A model generated the notes under the pieces. The model did not search any database and was not told the DNA's origin. It saw only the letters and a list, made by a program, of their open reading frames with translations. A stretch of 64,000 nt of DNA. Source: Tubulanus polymorphus. Lineage: Eukaryota > Nemertea > Palaeonemertea > Tubulaniformes > Tubulanidae. Position numbers and translations under genes: made by a program. The DNA is taken from contig NC_134029.1 in assembly GCF_964204645.1 (NCBI RefSeq), forward strand, positions 9,600,850-9,664,849, given 5' to 3'. Below are positions 1 to 13,949 of the stretch, in pieces. The first letter of the stretch is position 1. Each line of letters begins with the position of its first letter.

Positions 1-864
1 TTTTATAAAAATAAACTTGCGATATAGGATAATCCAGATAACTAGGTTACATTTTACTATAAGTCTAAAGAATTGTATTGTGAAACGTTTCGATATGTAA
101 GTATATATAAGTATATGTAATTTACGACAATGCATTCAATAGTATCAAGATCAAGAGTTATACATAGTCCGAATCAGTTTAAGCAATTTTCATGTTATAC
201 CAAGGGCCGGGAAGGTTGTAGCATTACAATGCAAGAGAATAAACAAGGGAAAATGACCATGATCAGAAACAATATAGTAAGCATGTACACTGTATGTACA
301 TGCATGCTTCTGTCTGCACCAGTCAGTCTGTGTCAATGAAACTCATTCTGACAATGATTGGAATCTACTTTACTGAATAATCAGTGAATTCTCACTACAT
401 TTGCAGGTGAACTATGCTAACTAGTGATTTAAAATAATACAGAAAACCTCTGTTGAACAATACTTTAACATAGCGGAAACGAATACAAACCAGCCACTTT
501 CGGTATCCTGTAAAACTTCGCTGGTTGGCATTTAGTAATTTCACTATATGCACTTACAGTACTAAATTAAGCAGTATTCTTCATACAGAGGTTTTAGTGT
601 ATTTTGTGCAGCCATACTTAGAAGCCTACGCATATCTGACTGGTGAACACTTGAGCATTTGAATATTCAAGAAGTTTTTCAACATCTAATGACATAAAAG
701 CTTCCATGCACTAGTTTTCCCATCATATTTCTCCTCAATAAAGCACTTTCTTAATATCAAATGTGCTCCACACCCAAGAATTTACGCCTTGTAGGTTAGT
801 CAATCAGCAGGATATTTGTTTACATTCCCCTGTTGGGGAGTTGTTAAGTTTTTTCTTTACTTAC
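1..864. other. RASGRF intron 11 (partial), no gene seen
   Basis: No exon continuing the PH2 domain is visible on the minus strand here, so the next exon lies beyond the left edge. A short inverted pair is present (an AAAACCTCTGT word near 441 and its complement near 585). Otherwise I see no recognisable feature. Confidence 0.6.
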
Positions 865-943
865 TATCCTCCTCAAAAAAGAAGACGTCTGACGTTGAAT
901 CTTCAACTAACGTACAATCAGCTAATGGAATTTTTCCATAATT
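865..943 (-). CDS. RASGRF: RASGRF exon 11 (PH2, last exon seen)
   Basis: 79 bp between CATTTTCAG and GATA|GTAAGT. It encodes residues 515-540 with [11 protein letters not shown], corresponding to the vertebrate PH2 strand L-I-D-C-T-L-I-E-E, followed by an acidic loop. It leaves one base for the next exon, which I could not find in the remaining 864 bases. Confidence 0.88.
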
Positions 944-3900
944 CTGAAAATGATGATGCAAACTACATTCTCACACTGATTTCACACATCAAAATTCCAT
1001 AACTCAATATTTGATGCTACTATCATATTCTTACGTATTATACCTGTCAATTCTATGTAAAATGTTCAACAAAACATCATATTTGAAACATCAAATTTGA
1101 TCTTGGATATACTGTAAAAACCAAGTCACTATCACTTCCTTATGAAACGTATGAAGGTTGACAATCAATTTTGGTCAATAAAGAAGTTTCCAGTTTCTAG
1201 GCGCCATTTTGTGGCGGTCCCTCAAGGTTCCCATTGTTGCGATAATTTGCGTTCATTTTTAAAACATAAGTTTTGATTGAATGTCATATAGCTCTGCAGT
1301 CCCTTGCTTGATTAAATTCATTTATAGACCATTTTAAAGGAAATTAAATGCAGATATTTGCGCCAGCGATTCTTGGATTTTTTTTAACGCAACAATTAAG
1401 AGCAGTGACGATTGTGTAACCAAGGACCGCATATTTCAACCGTGCGTAAAAAAATTGCAATTTCTACAGATTTTGAAATATCTAAGTGGTTATTAAAGCT
1501 AGATTCCCCATCTTTTCTGAGGTTAAAGAGCGTTATTTGCAGGTTTAGCCTGGGTTGAAAATTTTTAAATATCTTTCCTGACGACTGATCTGTAACCACT
1601 AGAGTTTGAGGGGATATTTTGAGATTATAATTCCAATCTTGTTTGTACAACGTTTGGCGGGAGCATTCGTTTAAGCTTGCTTTCGCGATCCGGTTTTTCC
1701 CACTATTGAAGTTTGAACCGCGCAGTTTAGGAATTGTCATATGCAGTTCGTCCAGCTTAGCGCCGATTTTGTGTTCGGTGAAATCATGGACTCGTTTGGA
1801 GTCCATGGTGAAATGGGGGCTATCAATTCAAACGCTTATGACATGTTAAAAACATAAGTCTCTCTCGTAATCCCTCATTCTGGGATCATACGATGAATTT
1901 ACTGAACATCGACTTTCTTGCTGGAAAACATGACCAGAAAACCTTACTGATATCAAATTCCAATATCATGAATATCATATCTGTCCCCCATTTAATAATC
2001 TGTTTTAGAGGATCAACATCCATTTTTGCAACATTCAACTGAACCACATATTCAAAAACATATAAAAACCTTGATTTTGTTCTAAAGTCTCCAACCATGA
2101 GCGGTACATTCTGTTCAAACGCAAAGATAGGCTCTCAACTAGGTCATTTTCGTATCCAACACAGAAAGTACCCTTTCTTACAAGAAATCCTTTAATTTTC
2201 CGACGCTACAAAACTCGTATTCCTCAAAGCACTCATAGTCCATTTTCAACCATACGAAATTAAAGGTAACATATAACCTTAAGAAGCAATATTGATAACT
2301 AAAAACCAGTATAAAATTGTATATTTGCCATTTCCATTCCCAAATCTCAATGTTCAGTGAAATAGCTGTGCGCAGTGGGAGACCCCTTTGGCGCGTAATC
2401 TCAAACTCTATCGATAACAGATCAGTCATCAGGAAAGATATTTAAGAAATTTCAACGCAGGCCAAAACTGCAAATAACGCTCTTTAACCTCAGTAAAAAT
2501 GGGAAAATATAGCTTTAATAACCACTTTGATATTTCAAAATCTATAAAAATCGCAATTTTGAACCCATTAACCCTGGATTGATGAGACCAGTGACCGGCG
2601 GCTTAAACTACATGGCCACTCTGGCAACTAACAGTCATCAAGTGTTAAGTCTTCAAGGATTATTTCTTCATTAGATCATATATTTGAGAGTTATTCTAAT
2701 AGTGTGGCGATTAATTCTGTGGTCAATATCAACAGGGCACATGTGTTGTACATACCTTGGCTAAGTGTAACCTGCCATTCGATGCTCGACTAGTGAGTAA
2801 CATGTGATATGTAAAAAGGAATACTTGTCTGACGACTTCTTTCTTCGATTCTTTGAAAGAAGAACTGAATGAGCCAAGGCGACCCCTGGATGACTTTCGA
2901 CCATCATTCAAAACGTGAAGAAGTGATCCTAAAAAAGCAAGGTTCATAGGCGTGAAAGATATCACTAATTAGAGTTTTATATACTAATCACTAGTATATA
3001 AAATTATTAGTATATACTAATAATTTAAGTTTTATATGCCTTGTTTAATCATGTATATCCACCTGACATCCTCAAAAAACCTCCCTAACCCAACTCCAGC
3101 ATCAACATCTTGTCAAAAATTTTTGAAAACAAAGATGGCCACCAGTCAGCCATATGGCATTGTGACCTAGATTGATCTACTGGTACATACTGTTATCTAA
3201 CATTCTCTGAAATATCAAGGTTCAACATAAAAAATCTTTACAGTTATACACCAAAATTAAAATCTCTGGAAACAAAGACGGCTACCAGGCATTTAAAAAA
3301 ATTGGCTTTAAAAAAATGATATTTTGTATTCAGATTTTCGCAAATACCTCCTGTAAATTTAAACGAGGCCATTTTTAAAAACTCAGTTCCATAGGAATTG
3401 GAGAGTGGATAATGCTTTAATGAATGATTTGTATAAATATATGCTTAGTTGATCAGTCAAAGGGGCCATAGCTCTGGAAACCATGGCATTTAAATTTGCT
3501 CCATTTCTAAAGTAATAGGCTCAGCCTACGGTTGGCCTAAAAATGGTAACAGTGGGATTTGATCCAATTAACTTAGGATAAACTAGAAACACAAGATGTT
3601 TAATTTCCCTTAAGAAATCAACATCTTTCTATTCGAAATTCTCAAGTATTTGTAGTATGAACATAACAGATCAAAGGTTTGGATGAATTTCAGGGGGAAA
3701 AAGGTCCAATTTTGTGGTCCACTTCATCAAATCATACAAGCAAATGAATGCATCGTGGGTTTACAATAAAATCATACAAACTTGTAACATAAAGATCAAC
3801 TGGAAATGAGCAATTCTGTTTTAAAATCAATGTAGATTTTTCTTTAAACTTTCTGAGTCAAAACAGATATTACATAGTGAAATTCCTCAGTGCTAATGGG

Positions 3901-6900
3901 TAAGCAGGGGTTCAAATTTCTGTGAAAAAAAAAAAAAAACCGATGGCCACTGATTGTGGGGTTGACTATCATACATGAATATACGGTACATGTCTCAGCC
4001 AAAATCCTTCTGATATGTAAAAAATTAAACTCTTTGGGTCTGTATTGCATAGTACTTAAACGCTCATCATTTTTGCCAACATTCAATGACACAAGGATAG
4101 TGTCTTAATGGGGAAGGCAGGTGAGACTCCCACAATAGGAATAAGTAAGTACTATATTCAGGAATACATATTTTAGTCCCAAAAATTGTAATATTTCCAT
4201 CAGGTATTGTATCCTTTCCTATGGTCTTAGCAAGACTAGTCCAGCACAAAGATGGTGGTGGCCAGTGAACCAAATCAAAGCTTGCTTGCAAGGTAGTAGG
4301 AAAAGAAACGGTGTCCACCAGAGCAAAACCACAAGAACAATTACTCAACTAGAAATATTTAAACATGCGGTCCGTTTTCCTGCCCAGGTAGGTTTGAATG
4401 ACAAAGATTGTTTTTCATTGGACTGACTGAGACAATAACCCTGATAGATCATGTTTTGCTTGTTTACAACTGTCAGAGACTGTCAAGTAAAGATAGGCTG
4501 AAAGTCTTCGAGAGATCCGTCAATTGATCATGATGATGAGCCCCAAGGGGCACTACGCTTTTCATAAATTGAATGATCCGCAATGTTTGGGTTATATTTG
4601 TTAACCCCGATCAATTGACAATAGACAATTGACGTGTTTATAAGTAACAGTACTAACAGAGACACTGGGCTGGCACGAACGAATACCTAAGATCAATCTT
4701 AACGGATTGTCTAATGAATAAATTTGAATGTAGAATAAAATAAAATTGAATTTGATGAATTTGATTTTTTTGCTCAATCAAGTTAAATTGACTTGGATTT
4801 GATATTTTTGCGGAATAAAATTTCATTGATTTTGCAATCTGTGCACATGGCTAATCTGCATATCATGGTCATCAATCCGATTTGAGAAAAAACTTTCCGG
4901 AACAATTGTCAAGGATGAATATTTAGAAGTGCAAATAGAACTTCCTCTCAAAAACCAAATTTACTTATTGTATCACAGGCATCACTCTTGAAATACAATC
5001 TTAAATCTTATAATTAAACCTGGAAATAAAACAGTCGTCGGTACTGCGGATTCACATGAAAACCTTGATGACTTCTGCGGGTAAGCAAAGAGGAGACGAT
5101 GCTTTCTGATTGGCTTTTTTAAACTGACAGTTTTGCGTTCATATTTTCATGAAACATCTGCTGTAAATTTCAACAAGGCCCTTTTTCAAAATTCAATTTG
5201 AATTCCCTCCATTTGTATAGTAATAGGCTCAGCATACGGCTGGCCTAAAAATCACTTTCCGATGTTACTCTTGCATCATTTTGTTTATTTCATCAACACA
5301 CAGCGGCAAGATAATTCAACCTCGTGTCTGCTATATAGTACGTTTGTATGCACCCGGTCAGCATTCAGCAGTGTGTGCTTCAGTGATGATAGTATGAACA
5401 GCACTCTCACACATCGGTAGCACACACTTATTAGCCTCTTACATCTGACAAACTGTCAAGCGCGCTCAACATAGCAGTGCCGTGCCGTCAATATGTGCCA
5501 TAGTCTAGCAATAATCTTACAAAGTATCCTGTTAATTTTTTACATCAAATGATGGAAATATTGGACAGCCCAATATACTTGATCTAACATTCAATAGAAC
5601 AAATAAGTTGTATACTGCGAAAAGTGTTGACATTATGTTGTTACAAAGAAAACTGAACGGTAAGAATTTGACTGACCTAGGAGACAACATGACGTCATTT
5701 GAACAGGATAACAAAGTAGTCGTTCACTACGTGAACCAACCACAAAGATAACAACAGGAATTTCAGAACATTATATACGAAGCTTGCTATATAGCCTGCT
5801 CTGAAAAGCCCGAAGCTGACAAGGATCGCTTGAAAACAGCCAGGTGAGCACATTTAACCACAGGGTTTTTTGGTGCCGCCAATCCTTCCTCTGAGGCATA
5901 AGTTATGGGAAGAGTTGGGAAAACCCTCATATTGTCATACAGAAGGTTGAGGAGCAGGTGAAACCATTTCAGAGCTGGCCAACATGAAGCCACAAAAACT
6001 AGATTGCAGTTGATGGATCTCTCCTCTAGATCCACTACAAAGGCATGGGATGGCATCCAAGGAAACAAGTATGCGTGTATCCATCTCTGATCAATCCCAG
6101 GAGAAAGCACATAGTCCCCCACGCCTCATGCATGTTTCAGGTTCAAGGACGACACCCATTGATCGTTTCCCTGAATTTAAGAATGTCCTGGGTACCGATC
6201 AAAGGACAGAACTTTCAGTTTTCAGAATTCTTCAGAAAGAGCATTCCCTGATCAGTCCAAGGCCCTGATCAGTCCAAGGCAGCTACTAAAGGCTGGCTTG
6301 TGTCGCCAAGCGACTCGACCCCTACTGACGCAACTCGATTTATCACCGATTAACAGCAGTTGCTGCTCTATCAGTTCGACATAAGCCGGCTTGCAACAAA
6401 AACCTGATGCCTACCGACTTGTCGCAAGCCATATCTTGAAGATCTTAAAGAGATAGCTTTTCAACTGGAAATATATTTCCCATTAATTCAAAGTAACTTG
6501 AATTTATTCTCAAAATGCTTTTCATGTGACCATCGGAGGCGGTGCAGTTGCTAGCAATCATAACCGACATAAGCAGGGAAGCAACCAGGCGGATCTCGTA
6601 TCCCGTTTATCGGCCACAGTTGTTGGAATAGGAACACAGTCGATATAAGCTGTTGCAATTGCAGTTGCTCTCAGTTGTGTCGGTAGGAGTCAGTAGGAGT
6701 CAGTAGGCGTTGCGTCGCTTGTCGACATGACCTGCCTAACTCAATGACTACGTTAAGCCGATGTCAGCGGCTCGCCGGTATTTACCATTGCATACGGAAA
6801 GCTGATGAGAGCGGCTTTCATGATGTCACAAATGTAAACACTGCCTACATTCAAACTACACATGATTTTAACCAATCAGAATGCAAGTAAACACTATTAT

Positions 6901-9900
6901 CATAAATTATGTGAGGGAATTCCATGGAATCCCCTACGCAACGTGTCATAGACACTATTGATCATGGGAAGTACCAGAGGGGGAATCCCCTGTCAACCAA
7001 AATGGCGGAAATTCCATCTGCTTCGCGCGATTTTGAATTTGGGTATTCCGGAGTGAATGAGTTAATGCGTGCTTCAAGCCCTCAACTACAGCAATCTTTC
7101 TCCCCAACTGGTCAGAATAGTCTTCCTATTGAGACAAGATTTGCCTGTCCATAGCTAGATAATGAGATGGCATGAGACGGACCAGACCAGCGATTGCATA
7201 TCCCAATCCCTCCCTTCCCATTTCAACTCCGGATTGTGAAAGCAATAGATGGCCGTGAGAGCTTAATGCAACTCACCCATAAGGACCACTAATAACCATG
7301 TCCTGATTCCACCCTGGCAAGGTTATCCAGGAAGGACCATCATAGCTATTACTCCTGATTTTTGCCTGACAACCAAGCTATTCTGCATAAATCCAAATCC
7401 AGGCACACATGACCATGATCAACACCTGGAGTGGTATAATATGACCTGCCGACGTATCTAACCATACCCACTTTTCAGAGACTGCAGAAGATTCTCAAAA
7501 AACATTCACTTCAGAGACTAGGGCTATTAGGTCTCCATTGGCTCCCTAGCAAGGGGAGCTGAAGAGGGATAAGCATGTGTTACTCCATGTTTGACAAAGA
7601 ACTTGTCTATAATGATCTGAATGACATATCCCCTGTCGGCACTGTAAGTACACAGCAGGAAGGAGGTACCGATCGCTGAACAGGAGGGTATATAAGGGAA
7701 GACCCTTGGAGGCAGTCTGGGATCAGAGAACAGAACAAGAACTTAATTTACCTTTGAAGGGTCCTCTTCATTAAAATAGGATCCCACTGGAGCATCCAGG
7801 ACTTAAGAGTCCAAATAGAATGTAAATCAGCCCAGAAGACATGGCTCATATCTCTGCTCCACGATTCTGCCCTTAAGGGAGTGGCATTATCCGGAGTGAT
7901 TACATCTATTTCGTTCGTGAAGATGGTGATCTACCATCCTGGATGAAACAGTAACCACTAGTGGGCATACGGGAAAATCATTAGCAATTAGTCCAAACTC
8001 AGAGAATATTGGCAAAAACCATAGGTAAGGATACAGTACTTTTAAGGAAATGTCCTAGCCCAAAATCTTAAAGAAGCTACAGACCTCAGAATTCAATAAT
8101 AGATGACCCTTTTTGGAAGAAAAGTGGAAAATCTTGTGTCCTATTAAGCCAATTTCTAATATGATGATGGGTCCTCTATCTTTGAAGATATATAGAGCAA
8201 TAATCTATCTTGATGATTTCTATGTATATGGGCCATGTATAGAACCCATCATCTGAGACTGGAGCTGTGTGTATAGTAAATACATATATGTGTATCAAGT
8301 GGACTAAAATGCATAATTTCAGGTACAAAATGTTCAGATCTTTCCAAGAAGTAATGACTAATAACATTGAGTCCAAAATCATTTTATCTAATATTTATAC
8401 CAGTTCATCATTTATCATTAGGGGGTGGGCTCATAAAGCAAATAAGACTGAAGTATATACTGATTATATACAAATGAGTACCATACTCAGATTCAATAGT
8501 GTAGGCAACAGTTTTACATTTTCACCCATATATTTAACTGTGTAGCTGCCAACATTTACAAATCGTTTGTAGCCACAAAAAGTACCATACATCATATAAC
8601 ATGTGTAGGGAAATAGGGAAATTAAAACCGTAGACTATGCCATTTTATGCATTTGGGTTAAAAATTAGATATAAGATTATGGAATGGAATTGGAAAAGCT
8701 TTTTTGTACCTTGCCGTACAAAAATTTGGTTAACATCAAGTAATATGTCACAACCTTCTACAATCATTCTTTCTATTGCCAGATTTTTTCTTATGTTCTC
8801 AGTCTCACTCACTTCATCATGCATTATCTGAAATAAAAGGTGAAAAGTCTATATCATGGACTACTTTCACAAGTGCTTATTGTGTGGTGCATCAATGCAG
8901 GTTCCAAGGTTTCTTATTGCATATATTGCTCCCACAGTTATATGAATTCAAAATTTCCCAAGTATTCATCAATTTTCCCAAAATGGAGTTGGAGCCTTTG
9001 TAAAAGCGAACATACCATCACACTAAAGGGATAGTGAGCATATTAGCGGTGACTGGTTGAAAAAGGTAATTTGAAGAAAAATTGCTGAAGTAAGTTAACT
9101 TTGGGCAAGCAATTGACATGCCAGAATTATGCTACGTTACGCGTAGAATGAATTTTTCCAAATATTTCGTAGATGAAAGGAAAATCAATTGAAATCCCAA
9201 ATATTTCCTATCATAGGCTATACTAATTTCCCAGTATGTGGGAACCATGTTATCACATCTATTAGTCCATATCTTCAAATCCCACAATTATTATCTGCAG
9301 ATACTTACATGAGACAGTTCTTCTAGGCGACTTTTCGCATATTCAAGTTTATTCCGTTCGACATGGTCATGTGGAGTATGAGCCAGCAACTCATGCAGTG
9401 TGATTATGTACCTTGGAATCTAAACACATGAAATTAAAACAAACATTATGAACTGGTATATGATGATTTAAGGTTTGGTCAAGCAAGAGCTATGCTTCAC
9501 GGTTTGTTATCTATAGCCATATTCATATAAGAGTCAGAATTACTTATCTGATACGGATATGATCATTTATTTAGACATAGCCGATTGCAGTTAATTTATT
9601 TTGGATGCGATGAAATGAGACGGGTTCATTTCACAATATGGCCAAACGATCAGTGCTTTAGGCTGAATTATCTAATACGAAACTAAGTTATGTCAACAAC
9701 AAATAAGATGTAGTTACAAACTTATTTGTATTGATGTGAGCAGAACTGTAAGCACAAAATGTTTCGGTTTTTATTGAATGAAGGCCCAAATGAAGGTCCA
9801 ATGATGGAATGATGGAACAAAGTCCACAAGAGATTGGATTAAAATATCAATTACAAAAACAATTAAATGGATTTTATGGAATTACATTATTCCACCAGTA

Positions 9901-12900
9901 TCAGGTAAGATATAAGATTTTAGAGCCCCTTCCCACTTTCGATGTCAATGATATTGTCTATGCTTGTAATTGCTTCTTCTTACTTTATGTCGATGACAGC
10001 CCCGACCCTAATTTGGAAACACTTCAGTCAATACAAAATGTTGAACTCACCAAACTCTGTAACTGGCTAAATTTGCTAAATTCTTAATCTGGGGGTCCAG
10101 GTATCAAGAGCTAACAGAAAGTTACATACAGAACCATTCTATTAGAATAACCACAGTTGATCCTAAAAATGTGTAAAAAGTGCTGATTTCTGAGAAAATG
10201 GCCACCCATCACGATTCTAACGGAGCCAGTTTTTGGGGTGAAGATGTGTCTAGGGTAAAATAGATACATGAATTAACCATTCATCATGACATTCCATTGA
10301 AGCGTCTTCAGCAAAACTTCCCTAAGTAACCAGATTCCATCTACAGACATCTATGATCAAACCATCGAAAAGTGAACACAATAGCCCGCTGGGACTGAAG
10401 TCCCAAGTAGCCCCGACTTAAGTCCCAATATATTCAATATCAACTTTGTTATGGGCAATGTATCGATAACTAGAAACAGAGTACTAAACTTCTGAACCCT
10501 CATATCAATATGCTATAACCATGTTCTACAGGTTGTCTCCAATGTGTTACAAAAGCTTTATTTATTAATTATAATTGAAATACATTTTTAAGATTGGTAT
10601 ACCTAGATTTTTGCTTAAGGATGGCATACCAAAATTCAATAACAAGTCATGCATGGCTGAGCATTAGGTATTTTCTAACATACATAAAAGTGGAGTTGAA
10701 CCAAAATGACAAATAAGGATTGTTCCGTAGCTTTTGTTATTTGATGAGTGACAAGCTGCCGTTCGAAACATGACAATTAAATGAAAAACAAATCAACTGA
10801 GACAGATTTCTCCTTAATAAAATTGTTGGACCTCTTTACTAATTAAGCTGCTACAGACTTGTTCAATATGGATATCATTTCACCAAAGCACAGTTCAGCT
10901 CAACGTCTCATTTCCTTCACTGAAAAACTTCAATAAAGGACCATGGGTCTAGTAGGATCAACTGAGTACATTTTTAGTTTTGAGCACAAAAATCGATTTG
11001 TTCTTGGATTTGCAATAACGGACAGCAGATAAAGATGAAATCATGGTGCACTTTGTAGCAAGCATGTTCAACTTAGATGATATACATGGTAGTGGGTTTT
11101 CCCTATGAGTCACAAGTACATGGTAGAAAACAGTTCTTGATAATGTCACTGGGAAATCTCTTCTAGAGGGATTTCCAAGTGATGCCCTTGTGAAGGGTTT
11201 CCTCTGTGATGTCATGAAACTAGGTCAAGCATCAATTAGTAGAACGGAGGAAAAATTCATTGAAATTTTGCACATTTTCTCCCAGCACATCCAAATGGCT
11301 TAAGGCTGGCTTATGTCCACAAGCAACGCGACGCCTACAGATGCAACTGGGTTTATTGCCGATTAGTGACACCTAGTGGCCTACAAGAGGCCGCCAGTTG
11401 CTGCTCTATTGGTTCGACATAAGCCGGCTTGCGACAGCAACCCGACGCCTACCGACTCGTTGCAAGCCGTATGCGGCTAGTTGCCCTTGTTCTACTCCAG
11501 CCGGACAGTTGCTTTCGATTGCAACCGACGTAAGCTCATCTGCGACGTGACGGAACTGAGCGCAGGGGTGCCAGCCAATCAGAGATCGCATATATAGTAC
11601 ACATAATGACAGCTAGTTAGCGTCAATCATAATTAGCCATAAACTATCAAATTCAAGTAGTTCCAAACGCAAACCAAACCTTTAGCACGGCAGATGACTG
11701 GACCAACGATCTAGAAACGAAATTGGTAGAATTATGGTGTGAGCGGCCATCTTTATATGATGTCGCTAGCACAATGTATTCAAAACAGAATCAGAAAGAT
11801 AAAGATCTTGAAGAAATAGCTTTTCTAATAGAAATATATTTTCCAATAATTTAAAATAATTAAAATTCATTCCCAAAATGCTTATCACGTGACCATCTGA
11901 GCAGTTGCAGTTGCCAGTAATCATAACCGACATAAGCAGGGAAGCAACTGGGAGGATCTCGTATCTAGGTAGTCGGCCACAGTTGCTTGGAATCGGAGCG
12001 CAGTCAATATAAGCTGGGCTGCGACCGCGTTTGCTCTCAGTTGTGTCGGTAGGAGTCAGTAGGCGTCGCATCGCTTTTCAACATAAGCCAGCCTTTAGAG
12101 CTGATGGACAAAACTTGCCATATTCGATTCCACCACCTATTTCCCTCCATATGACAAAATATCTTTTTATATCCAGTGGTTACAATTTGTGCCACCAAGA
12201 GCTACAAAAAGTTACTCTCAGAACCATTCTGTAAGGATCAACACAGTTGATCCTAAAAATGAGTAAAAATTGCTGATTTTGACAAACAAAAATGGCAGCC
12301 ATCTTGAATTGGATTGGGTCCGTTTTTGGGCTACAGATGTGTCAAGGGTAGATACATGCATAAACCCAATATCAGGACAGTCAATCGAAGTGTCTTCAAA
12401 ACTTCCCAAAATAACTGGATTCCGTTAATGGACTTATAGACTAACGAAAAGTGAATGCAATAGCCCCCTAGACCTTTACTGCCTTATTCTATATTGATAC
12501 CAGTGTATAGAATTAATCAATTTGATATGTGAATCACTTGCACTGTGCCTGAAAGGGGATTATGTAACTCCCGAAAACGTTCGCTACAATAAATATATTA
12601 AAATTAGATTTATACTGTTCTTGCTACTATGGATTTTAAACTATCTGATGTCTACACAAGATCTATACAATCTAGAATAACATGGTTCCTTATATGCTGC
12701 CAGTGAAAATATTGTTCAATGCTCATTGGTCAATTCTTAATAAAGTAAAGACTATGCAATTAGGCTACTCCTATTAACTTGATCTTAACATTGATCTGAT
12801 AAACTTGTTGAAAAATTACTGAGACAACAGATGTGTTAACTCTCCGGATTTGGTGCATTGGCAACAGCAACCGATATTATAAGATCAAGCTTTTCGTGAA

Positions 12901-13862
12901 AGTGGTCCTAATTTGGCGACAAAATCCTCATCAATTCACAACATTAAACCATAGGAATGAAGCAATACACTTGATGAACTCAGTTGTACAATCATGATAC
13001 AAACTGCCATTGCCAATACTAAATAAATGCATTGATAAATAAATGGCAGCCATTTTACACAACTCTGGAATGGTATTATATATTAGACATGCTTGTCAAC
13101 AGTTCCATTCATCACCTACATTTCGACTGTCATCACAAGACACTCGCTCTTATCTTCTTAATCCTCTTTTAACTATCAACATATTGGATTTGGAAGGGTT
13201 CTTATTATTTCTCGTGTCAAAAAAATATGAATAAATCTCATGTACCGCAGATGGACTTGTGAAGAAAAATCATAACTGCTACCGACTTATTCGACCCTGA
13301 ATTACATTCCAAGAACTTTTTTTCAATCTTGTATAAGGATTTTGAAAATATACATGTTAGGCGCCCATTTCATATTAGGGATATGCCCTTAACCATGCTT
13401 CCGCAAGCTCTTAAGTCACAACCCACATAAACAAACCTTTCACATAGGAATAAGAAAAAATCATAGATGATAAAGCCATGATCCAAAGATCATTTTGTCC
13501 GGGTCAAACTGGCACGAGTCAAACTTTGCCTTCATTAAAGACTGTGTTCACAGGCAGAGCACTCACTCTTTGGTCGTTCCAAACCTACTCAGAATCGATC
13601 AATGAATAAACACCATACCTAATCTATACTTGGGCCAGTCTATAAAATATTCCAATACCCAATCAGTGCAAACATTACCTTACCGATAAGCAGCATAAGT
13701 TAACGTTGACTATGGATGTCAAAATTTTTATTCATTAAGTCAGTAATTGTCTCACTTAGCCCAGCTTAACAAGCATCCGTCCCAGCCATTACACCCTCCA
13801 CAATAACACAACAACAAACAATTTTCTTCATTTCTACATACACACTATGTACATTCACGTAT

Positions 13863-13949
<87 letters not shown>

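Larger units (their letters stand above)
2929..8709. other. RASGRF intron 9: relic-rich
   Basis: 5.8 kb without coding exons. Contents I can support: a direct repeat pair (about 3330-3545 and 5140-5260, sharing the word AATAGGCTCAGC), the DIRS-like relic at 5787-6122, Harbinger-type element copy 1 at 6290-6737, and about 1.3 kb (6860-8160) of element-like sequence with broken frames that I could not assign. Confidence 0.5.
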
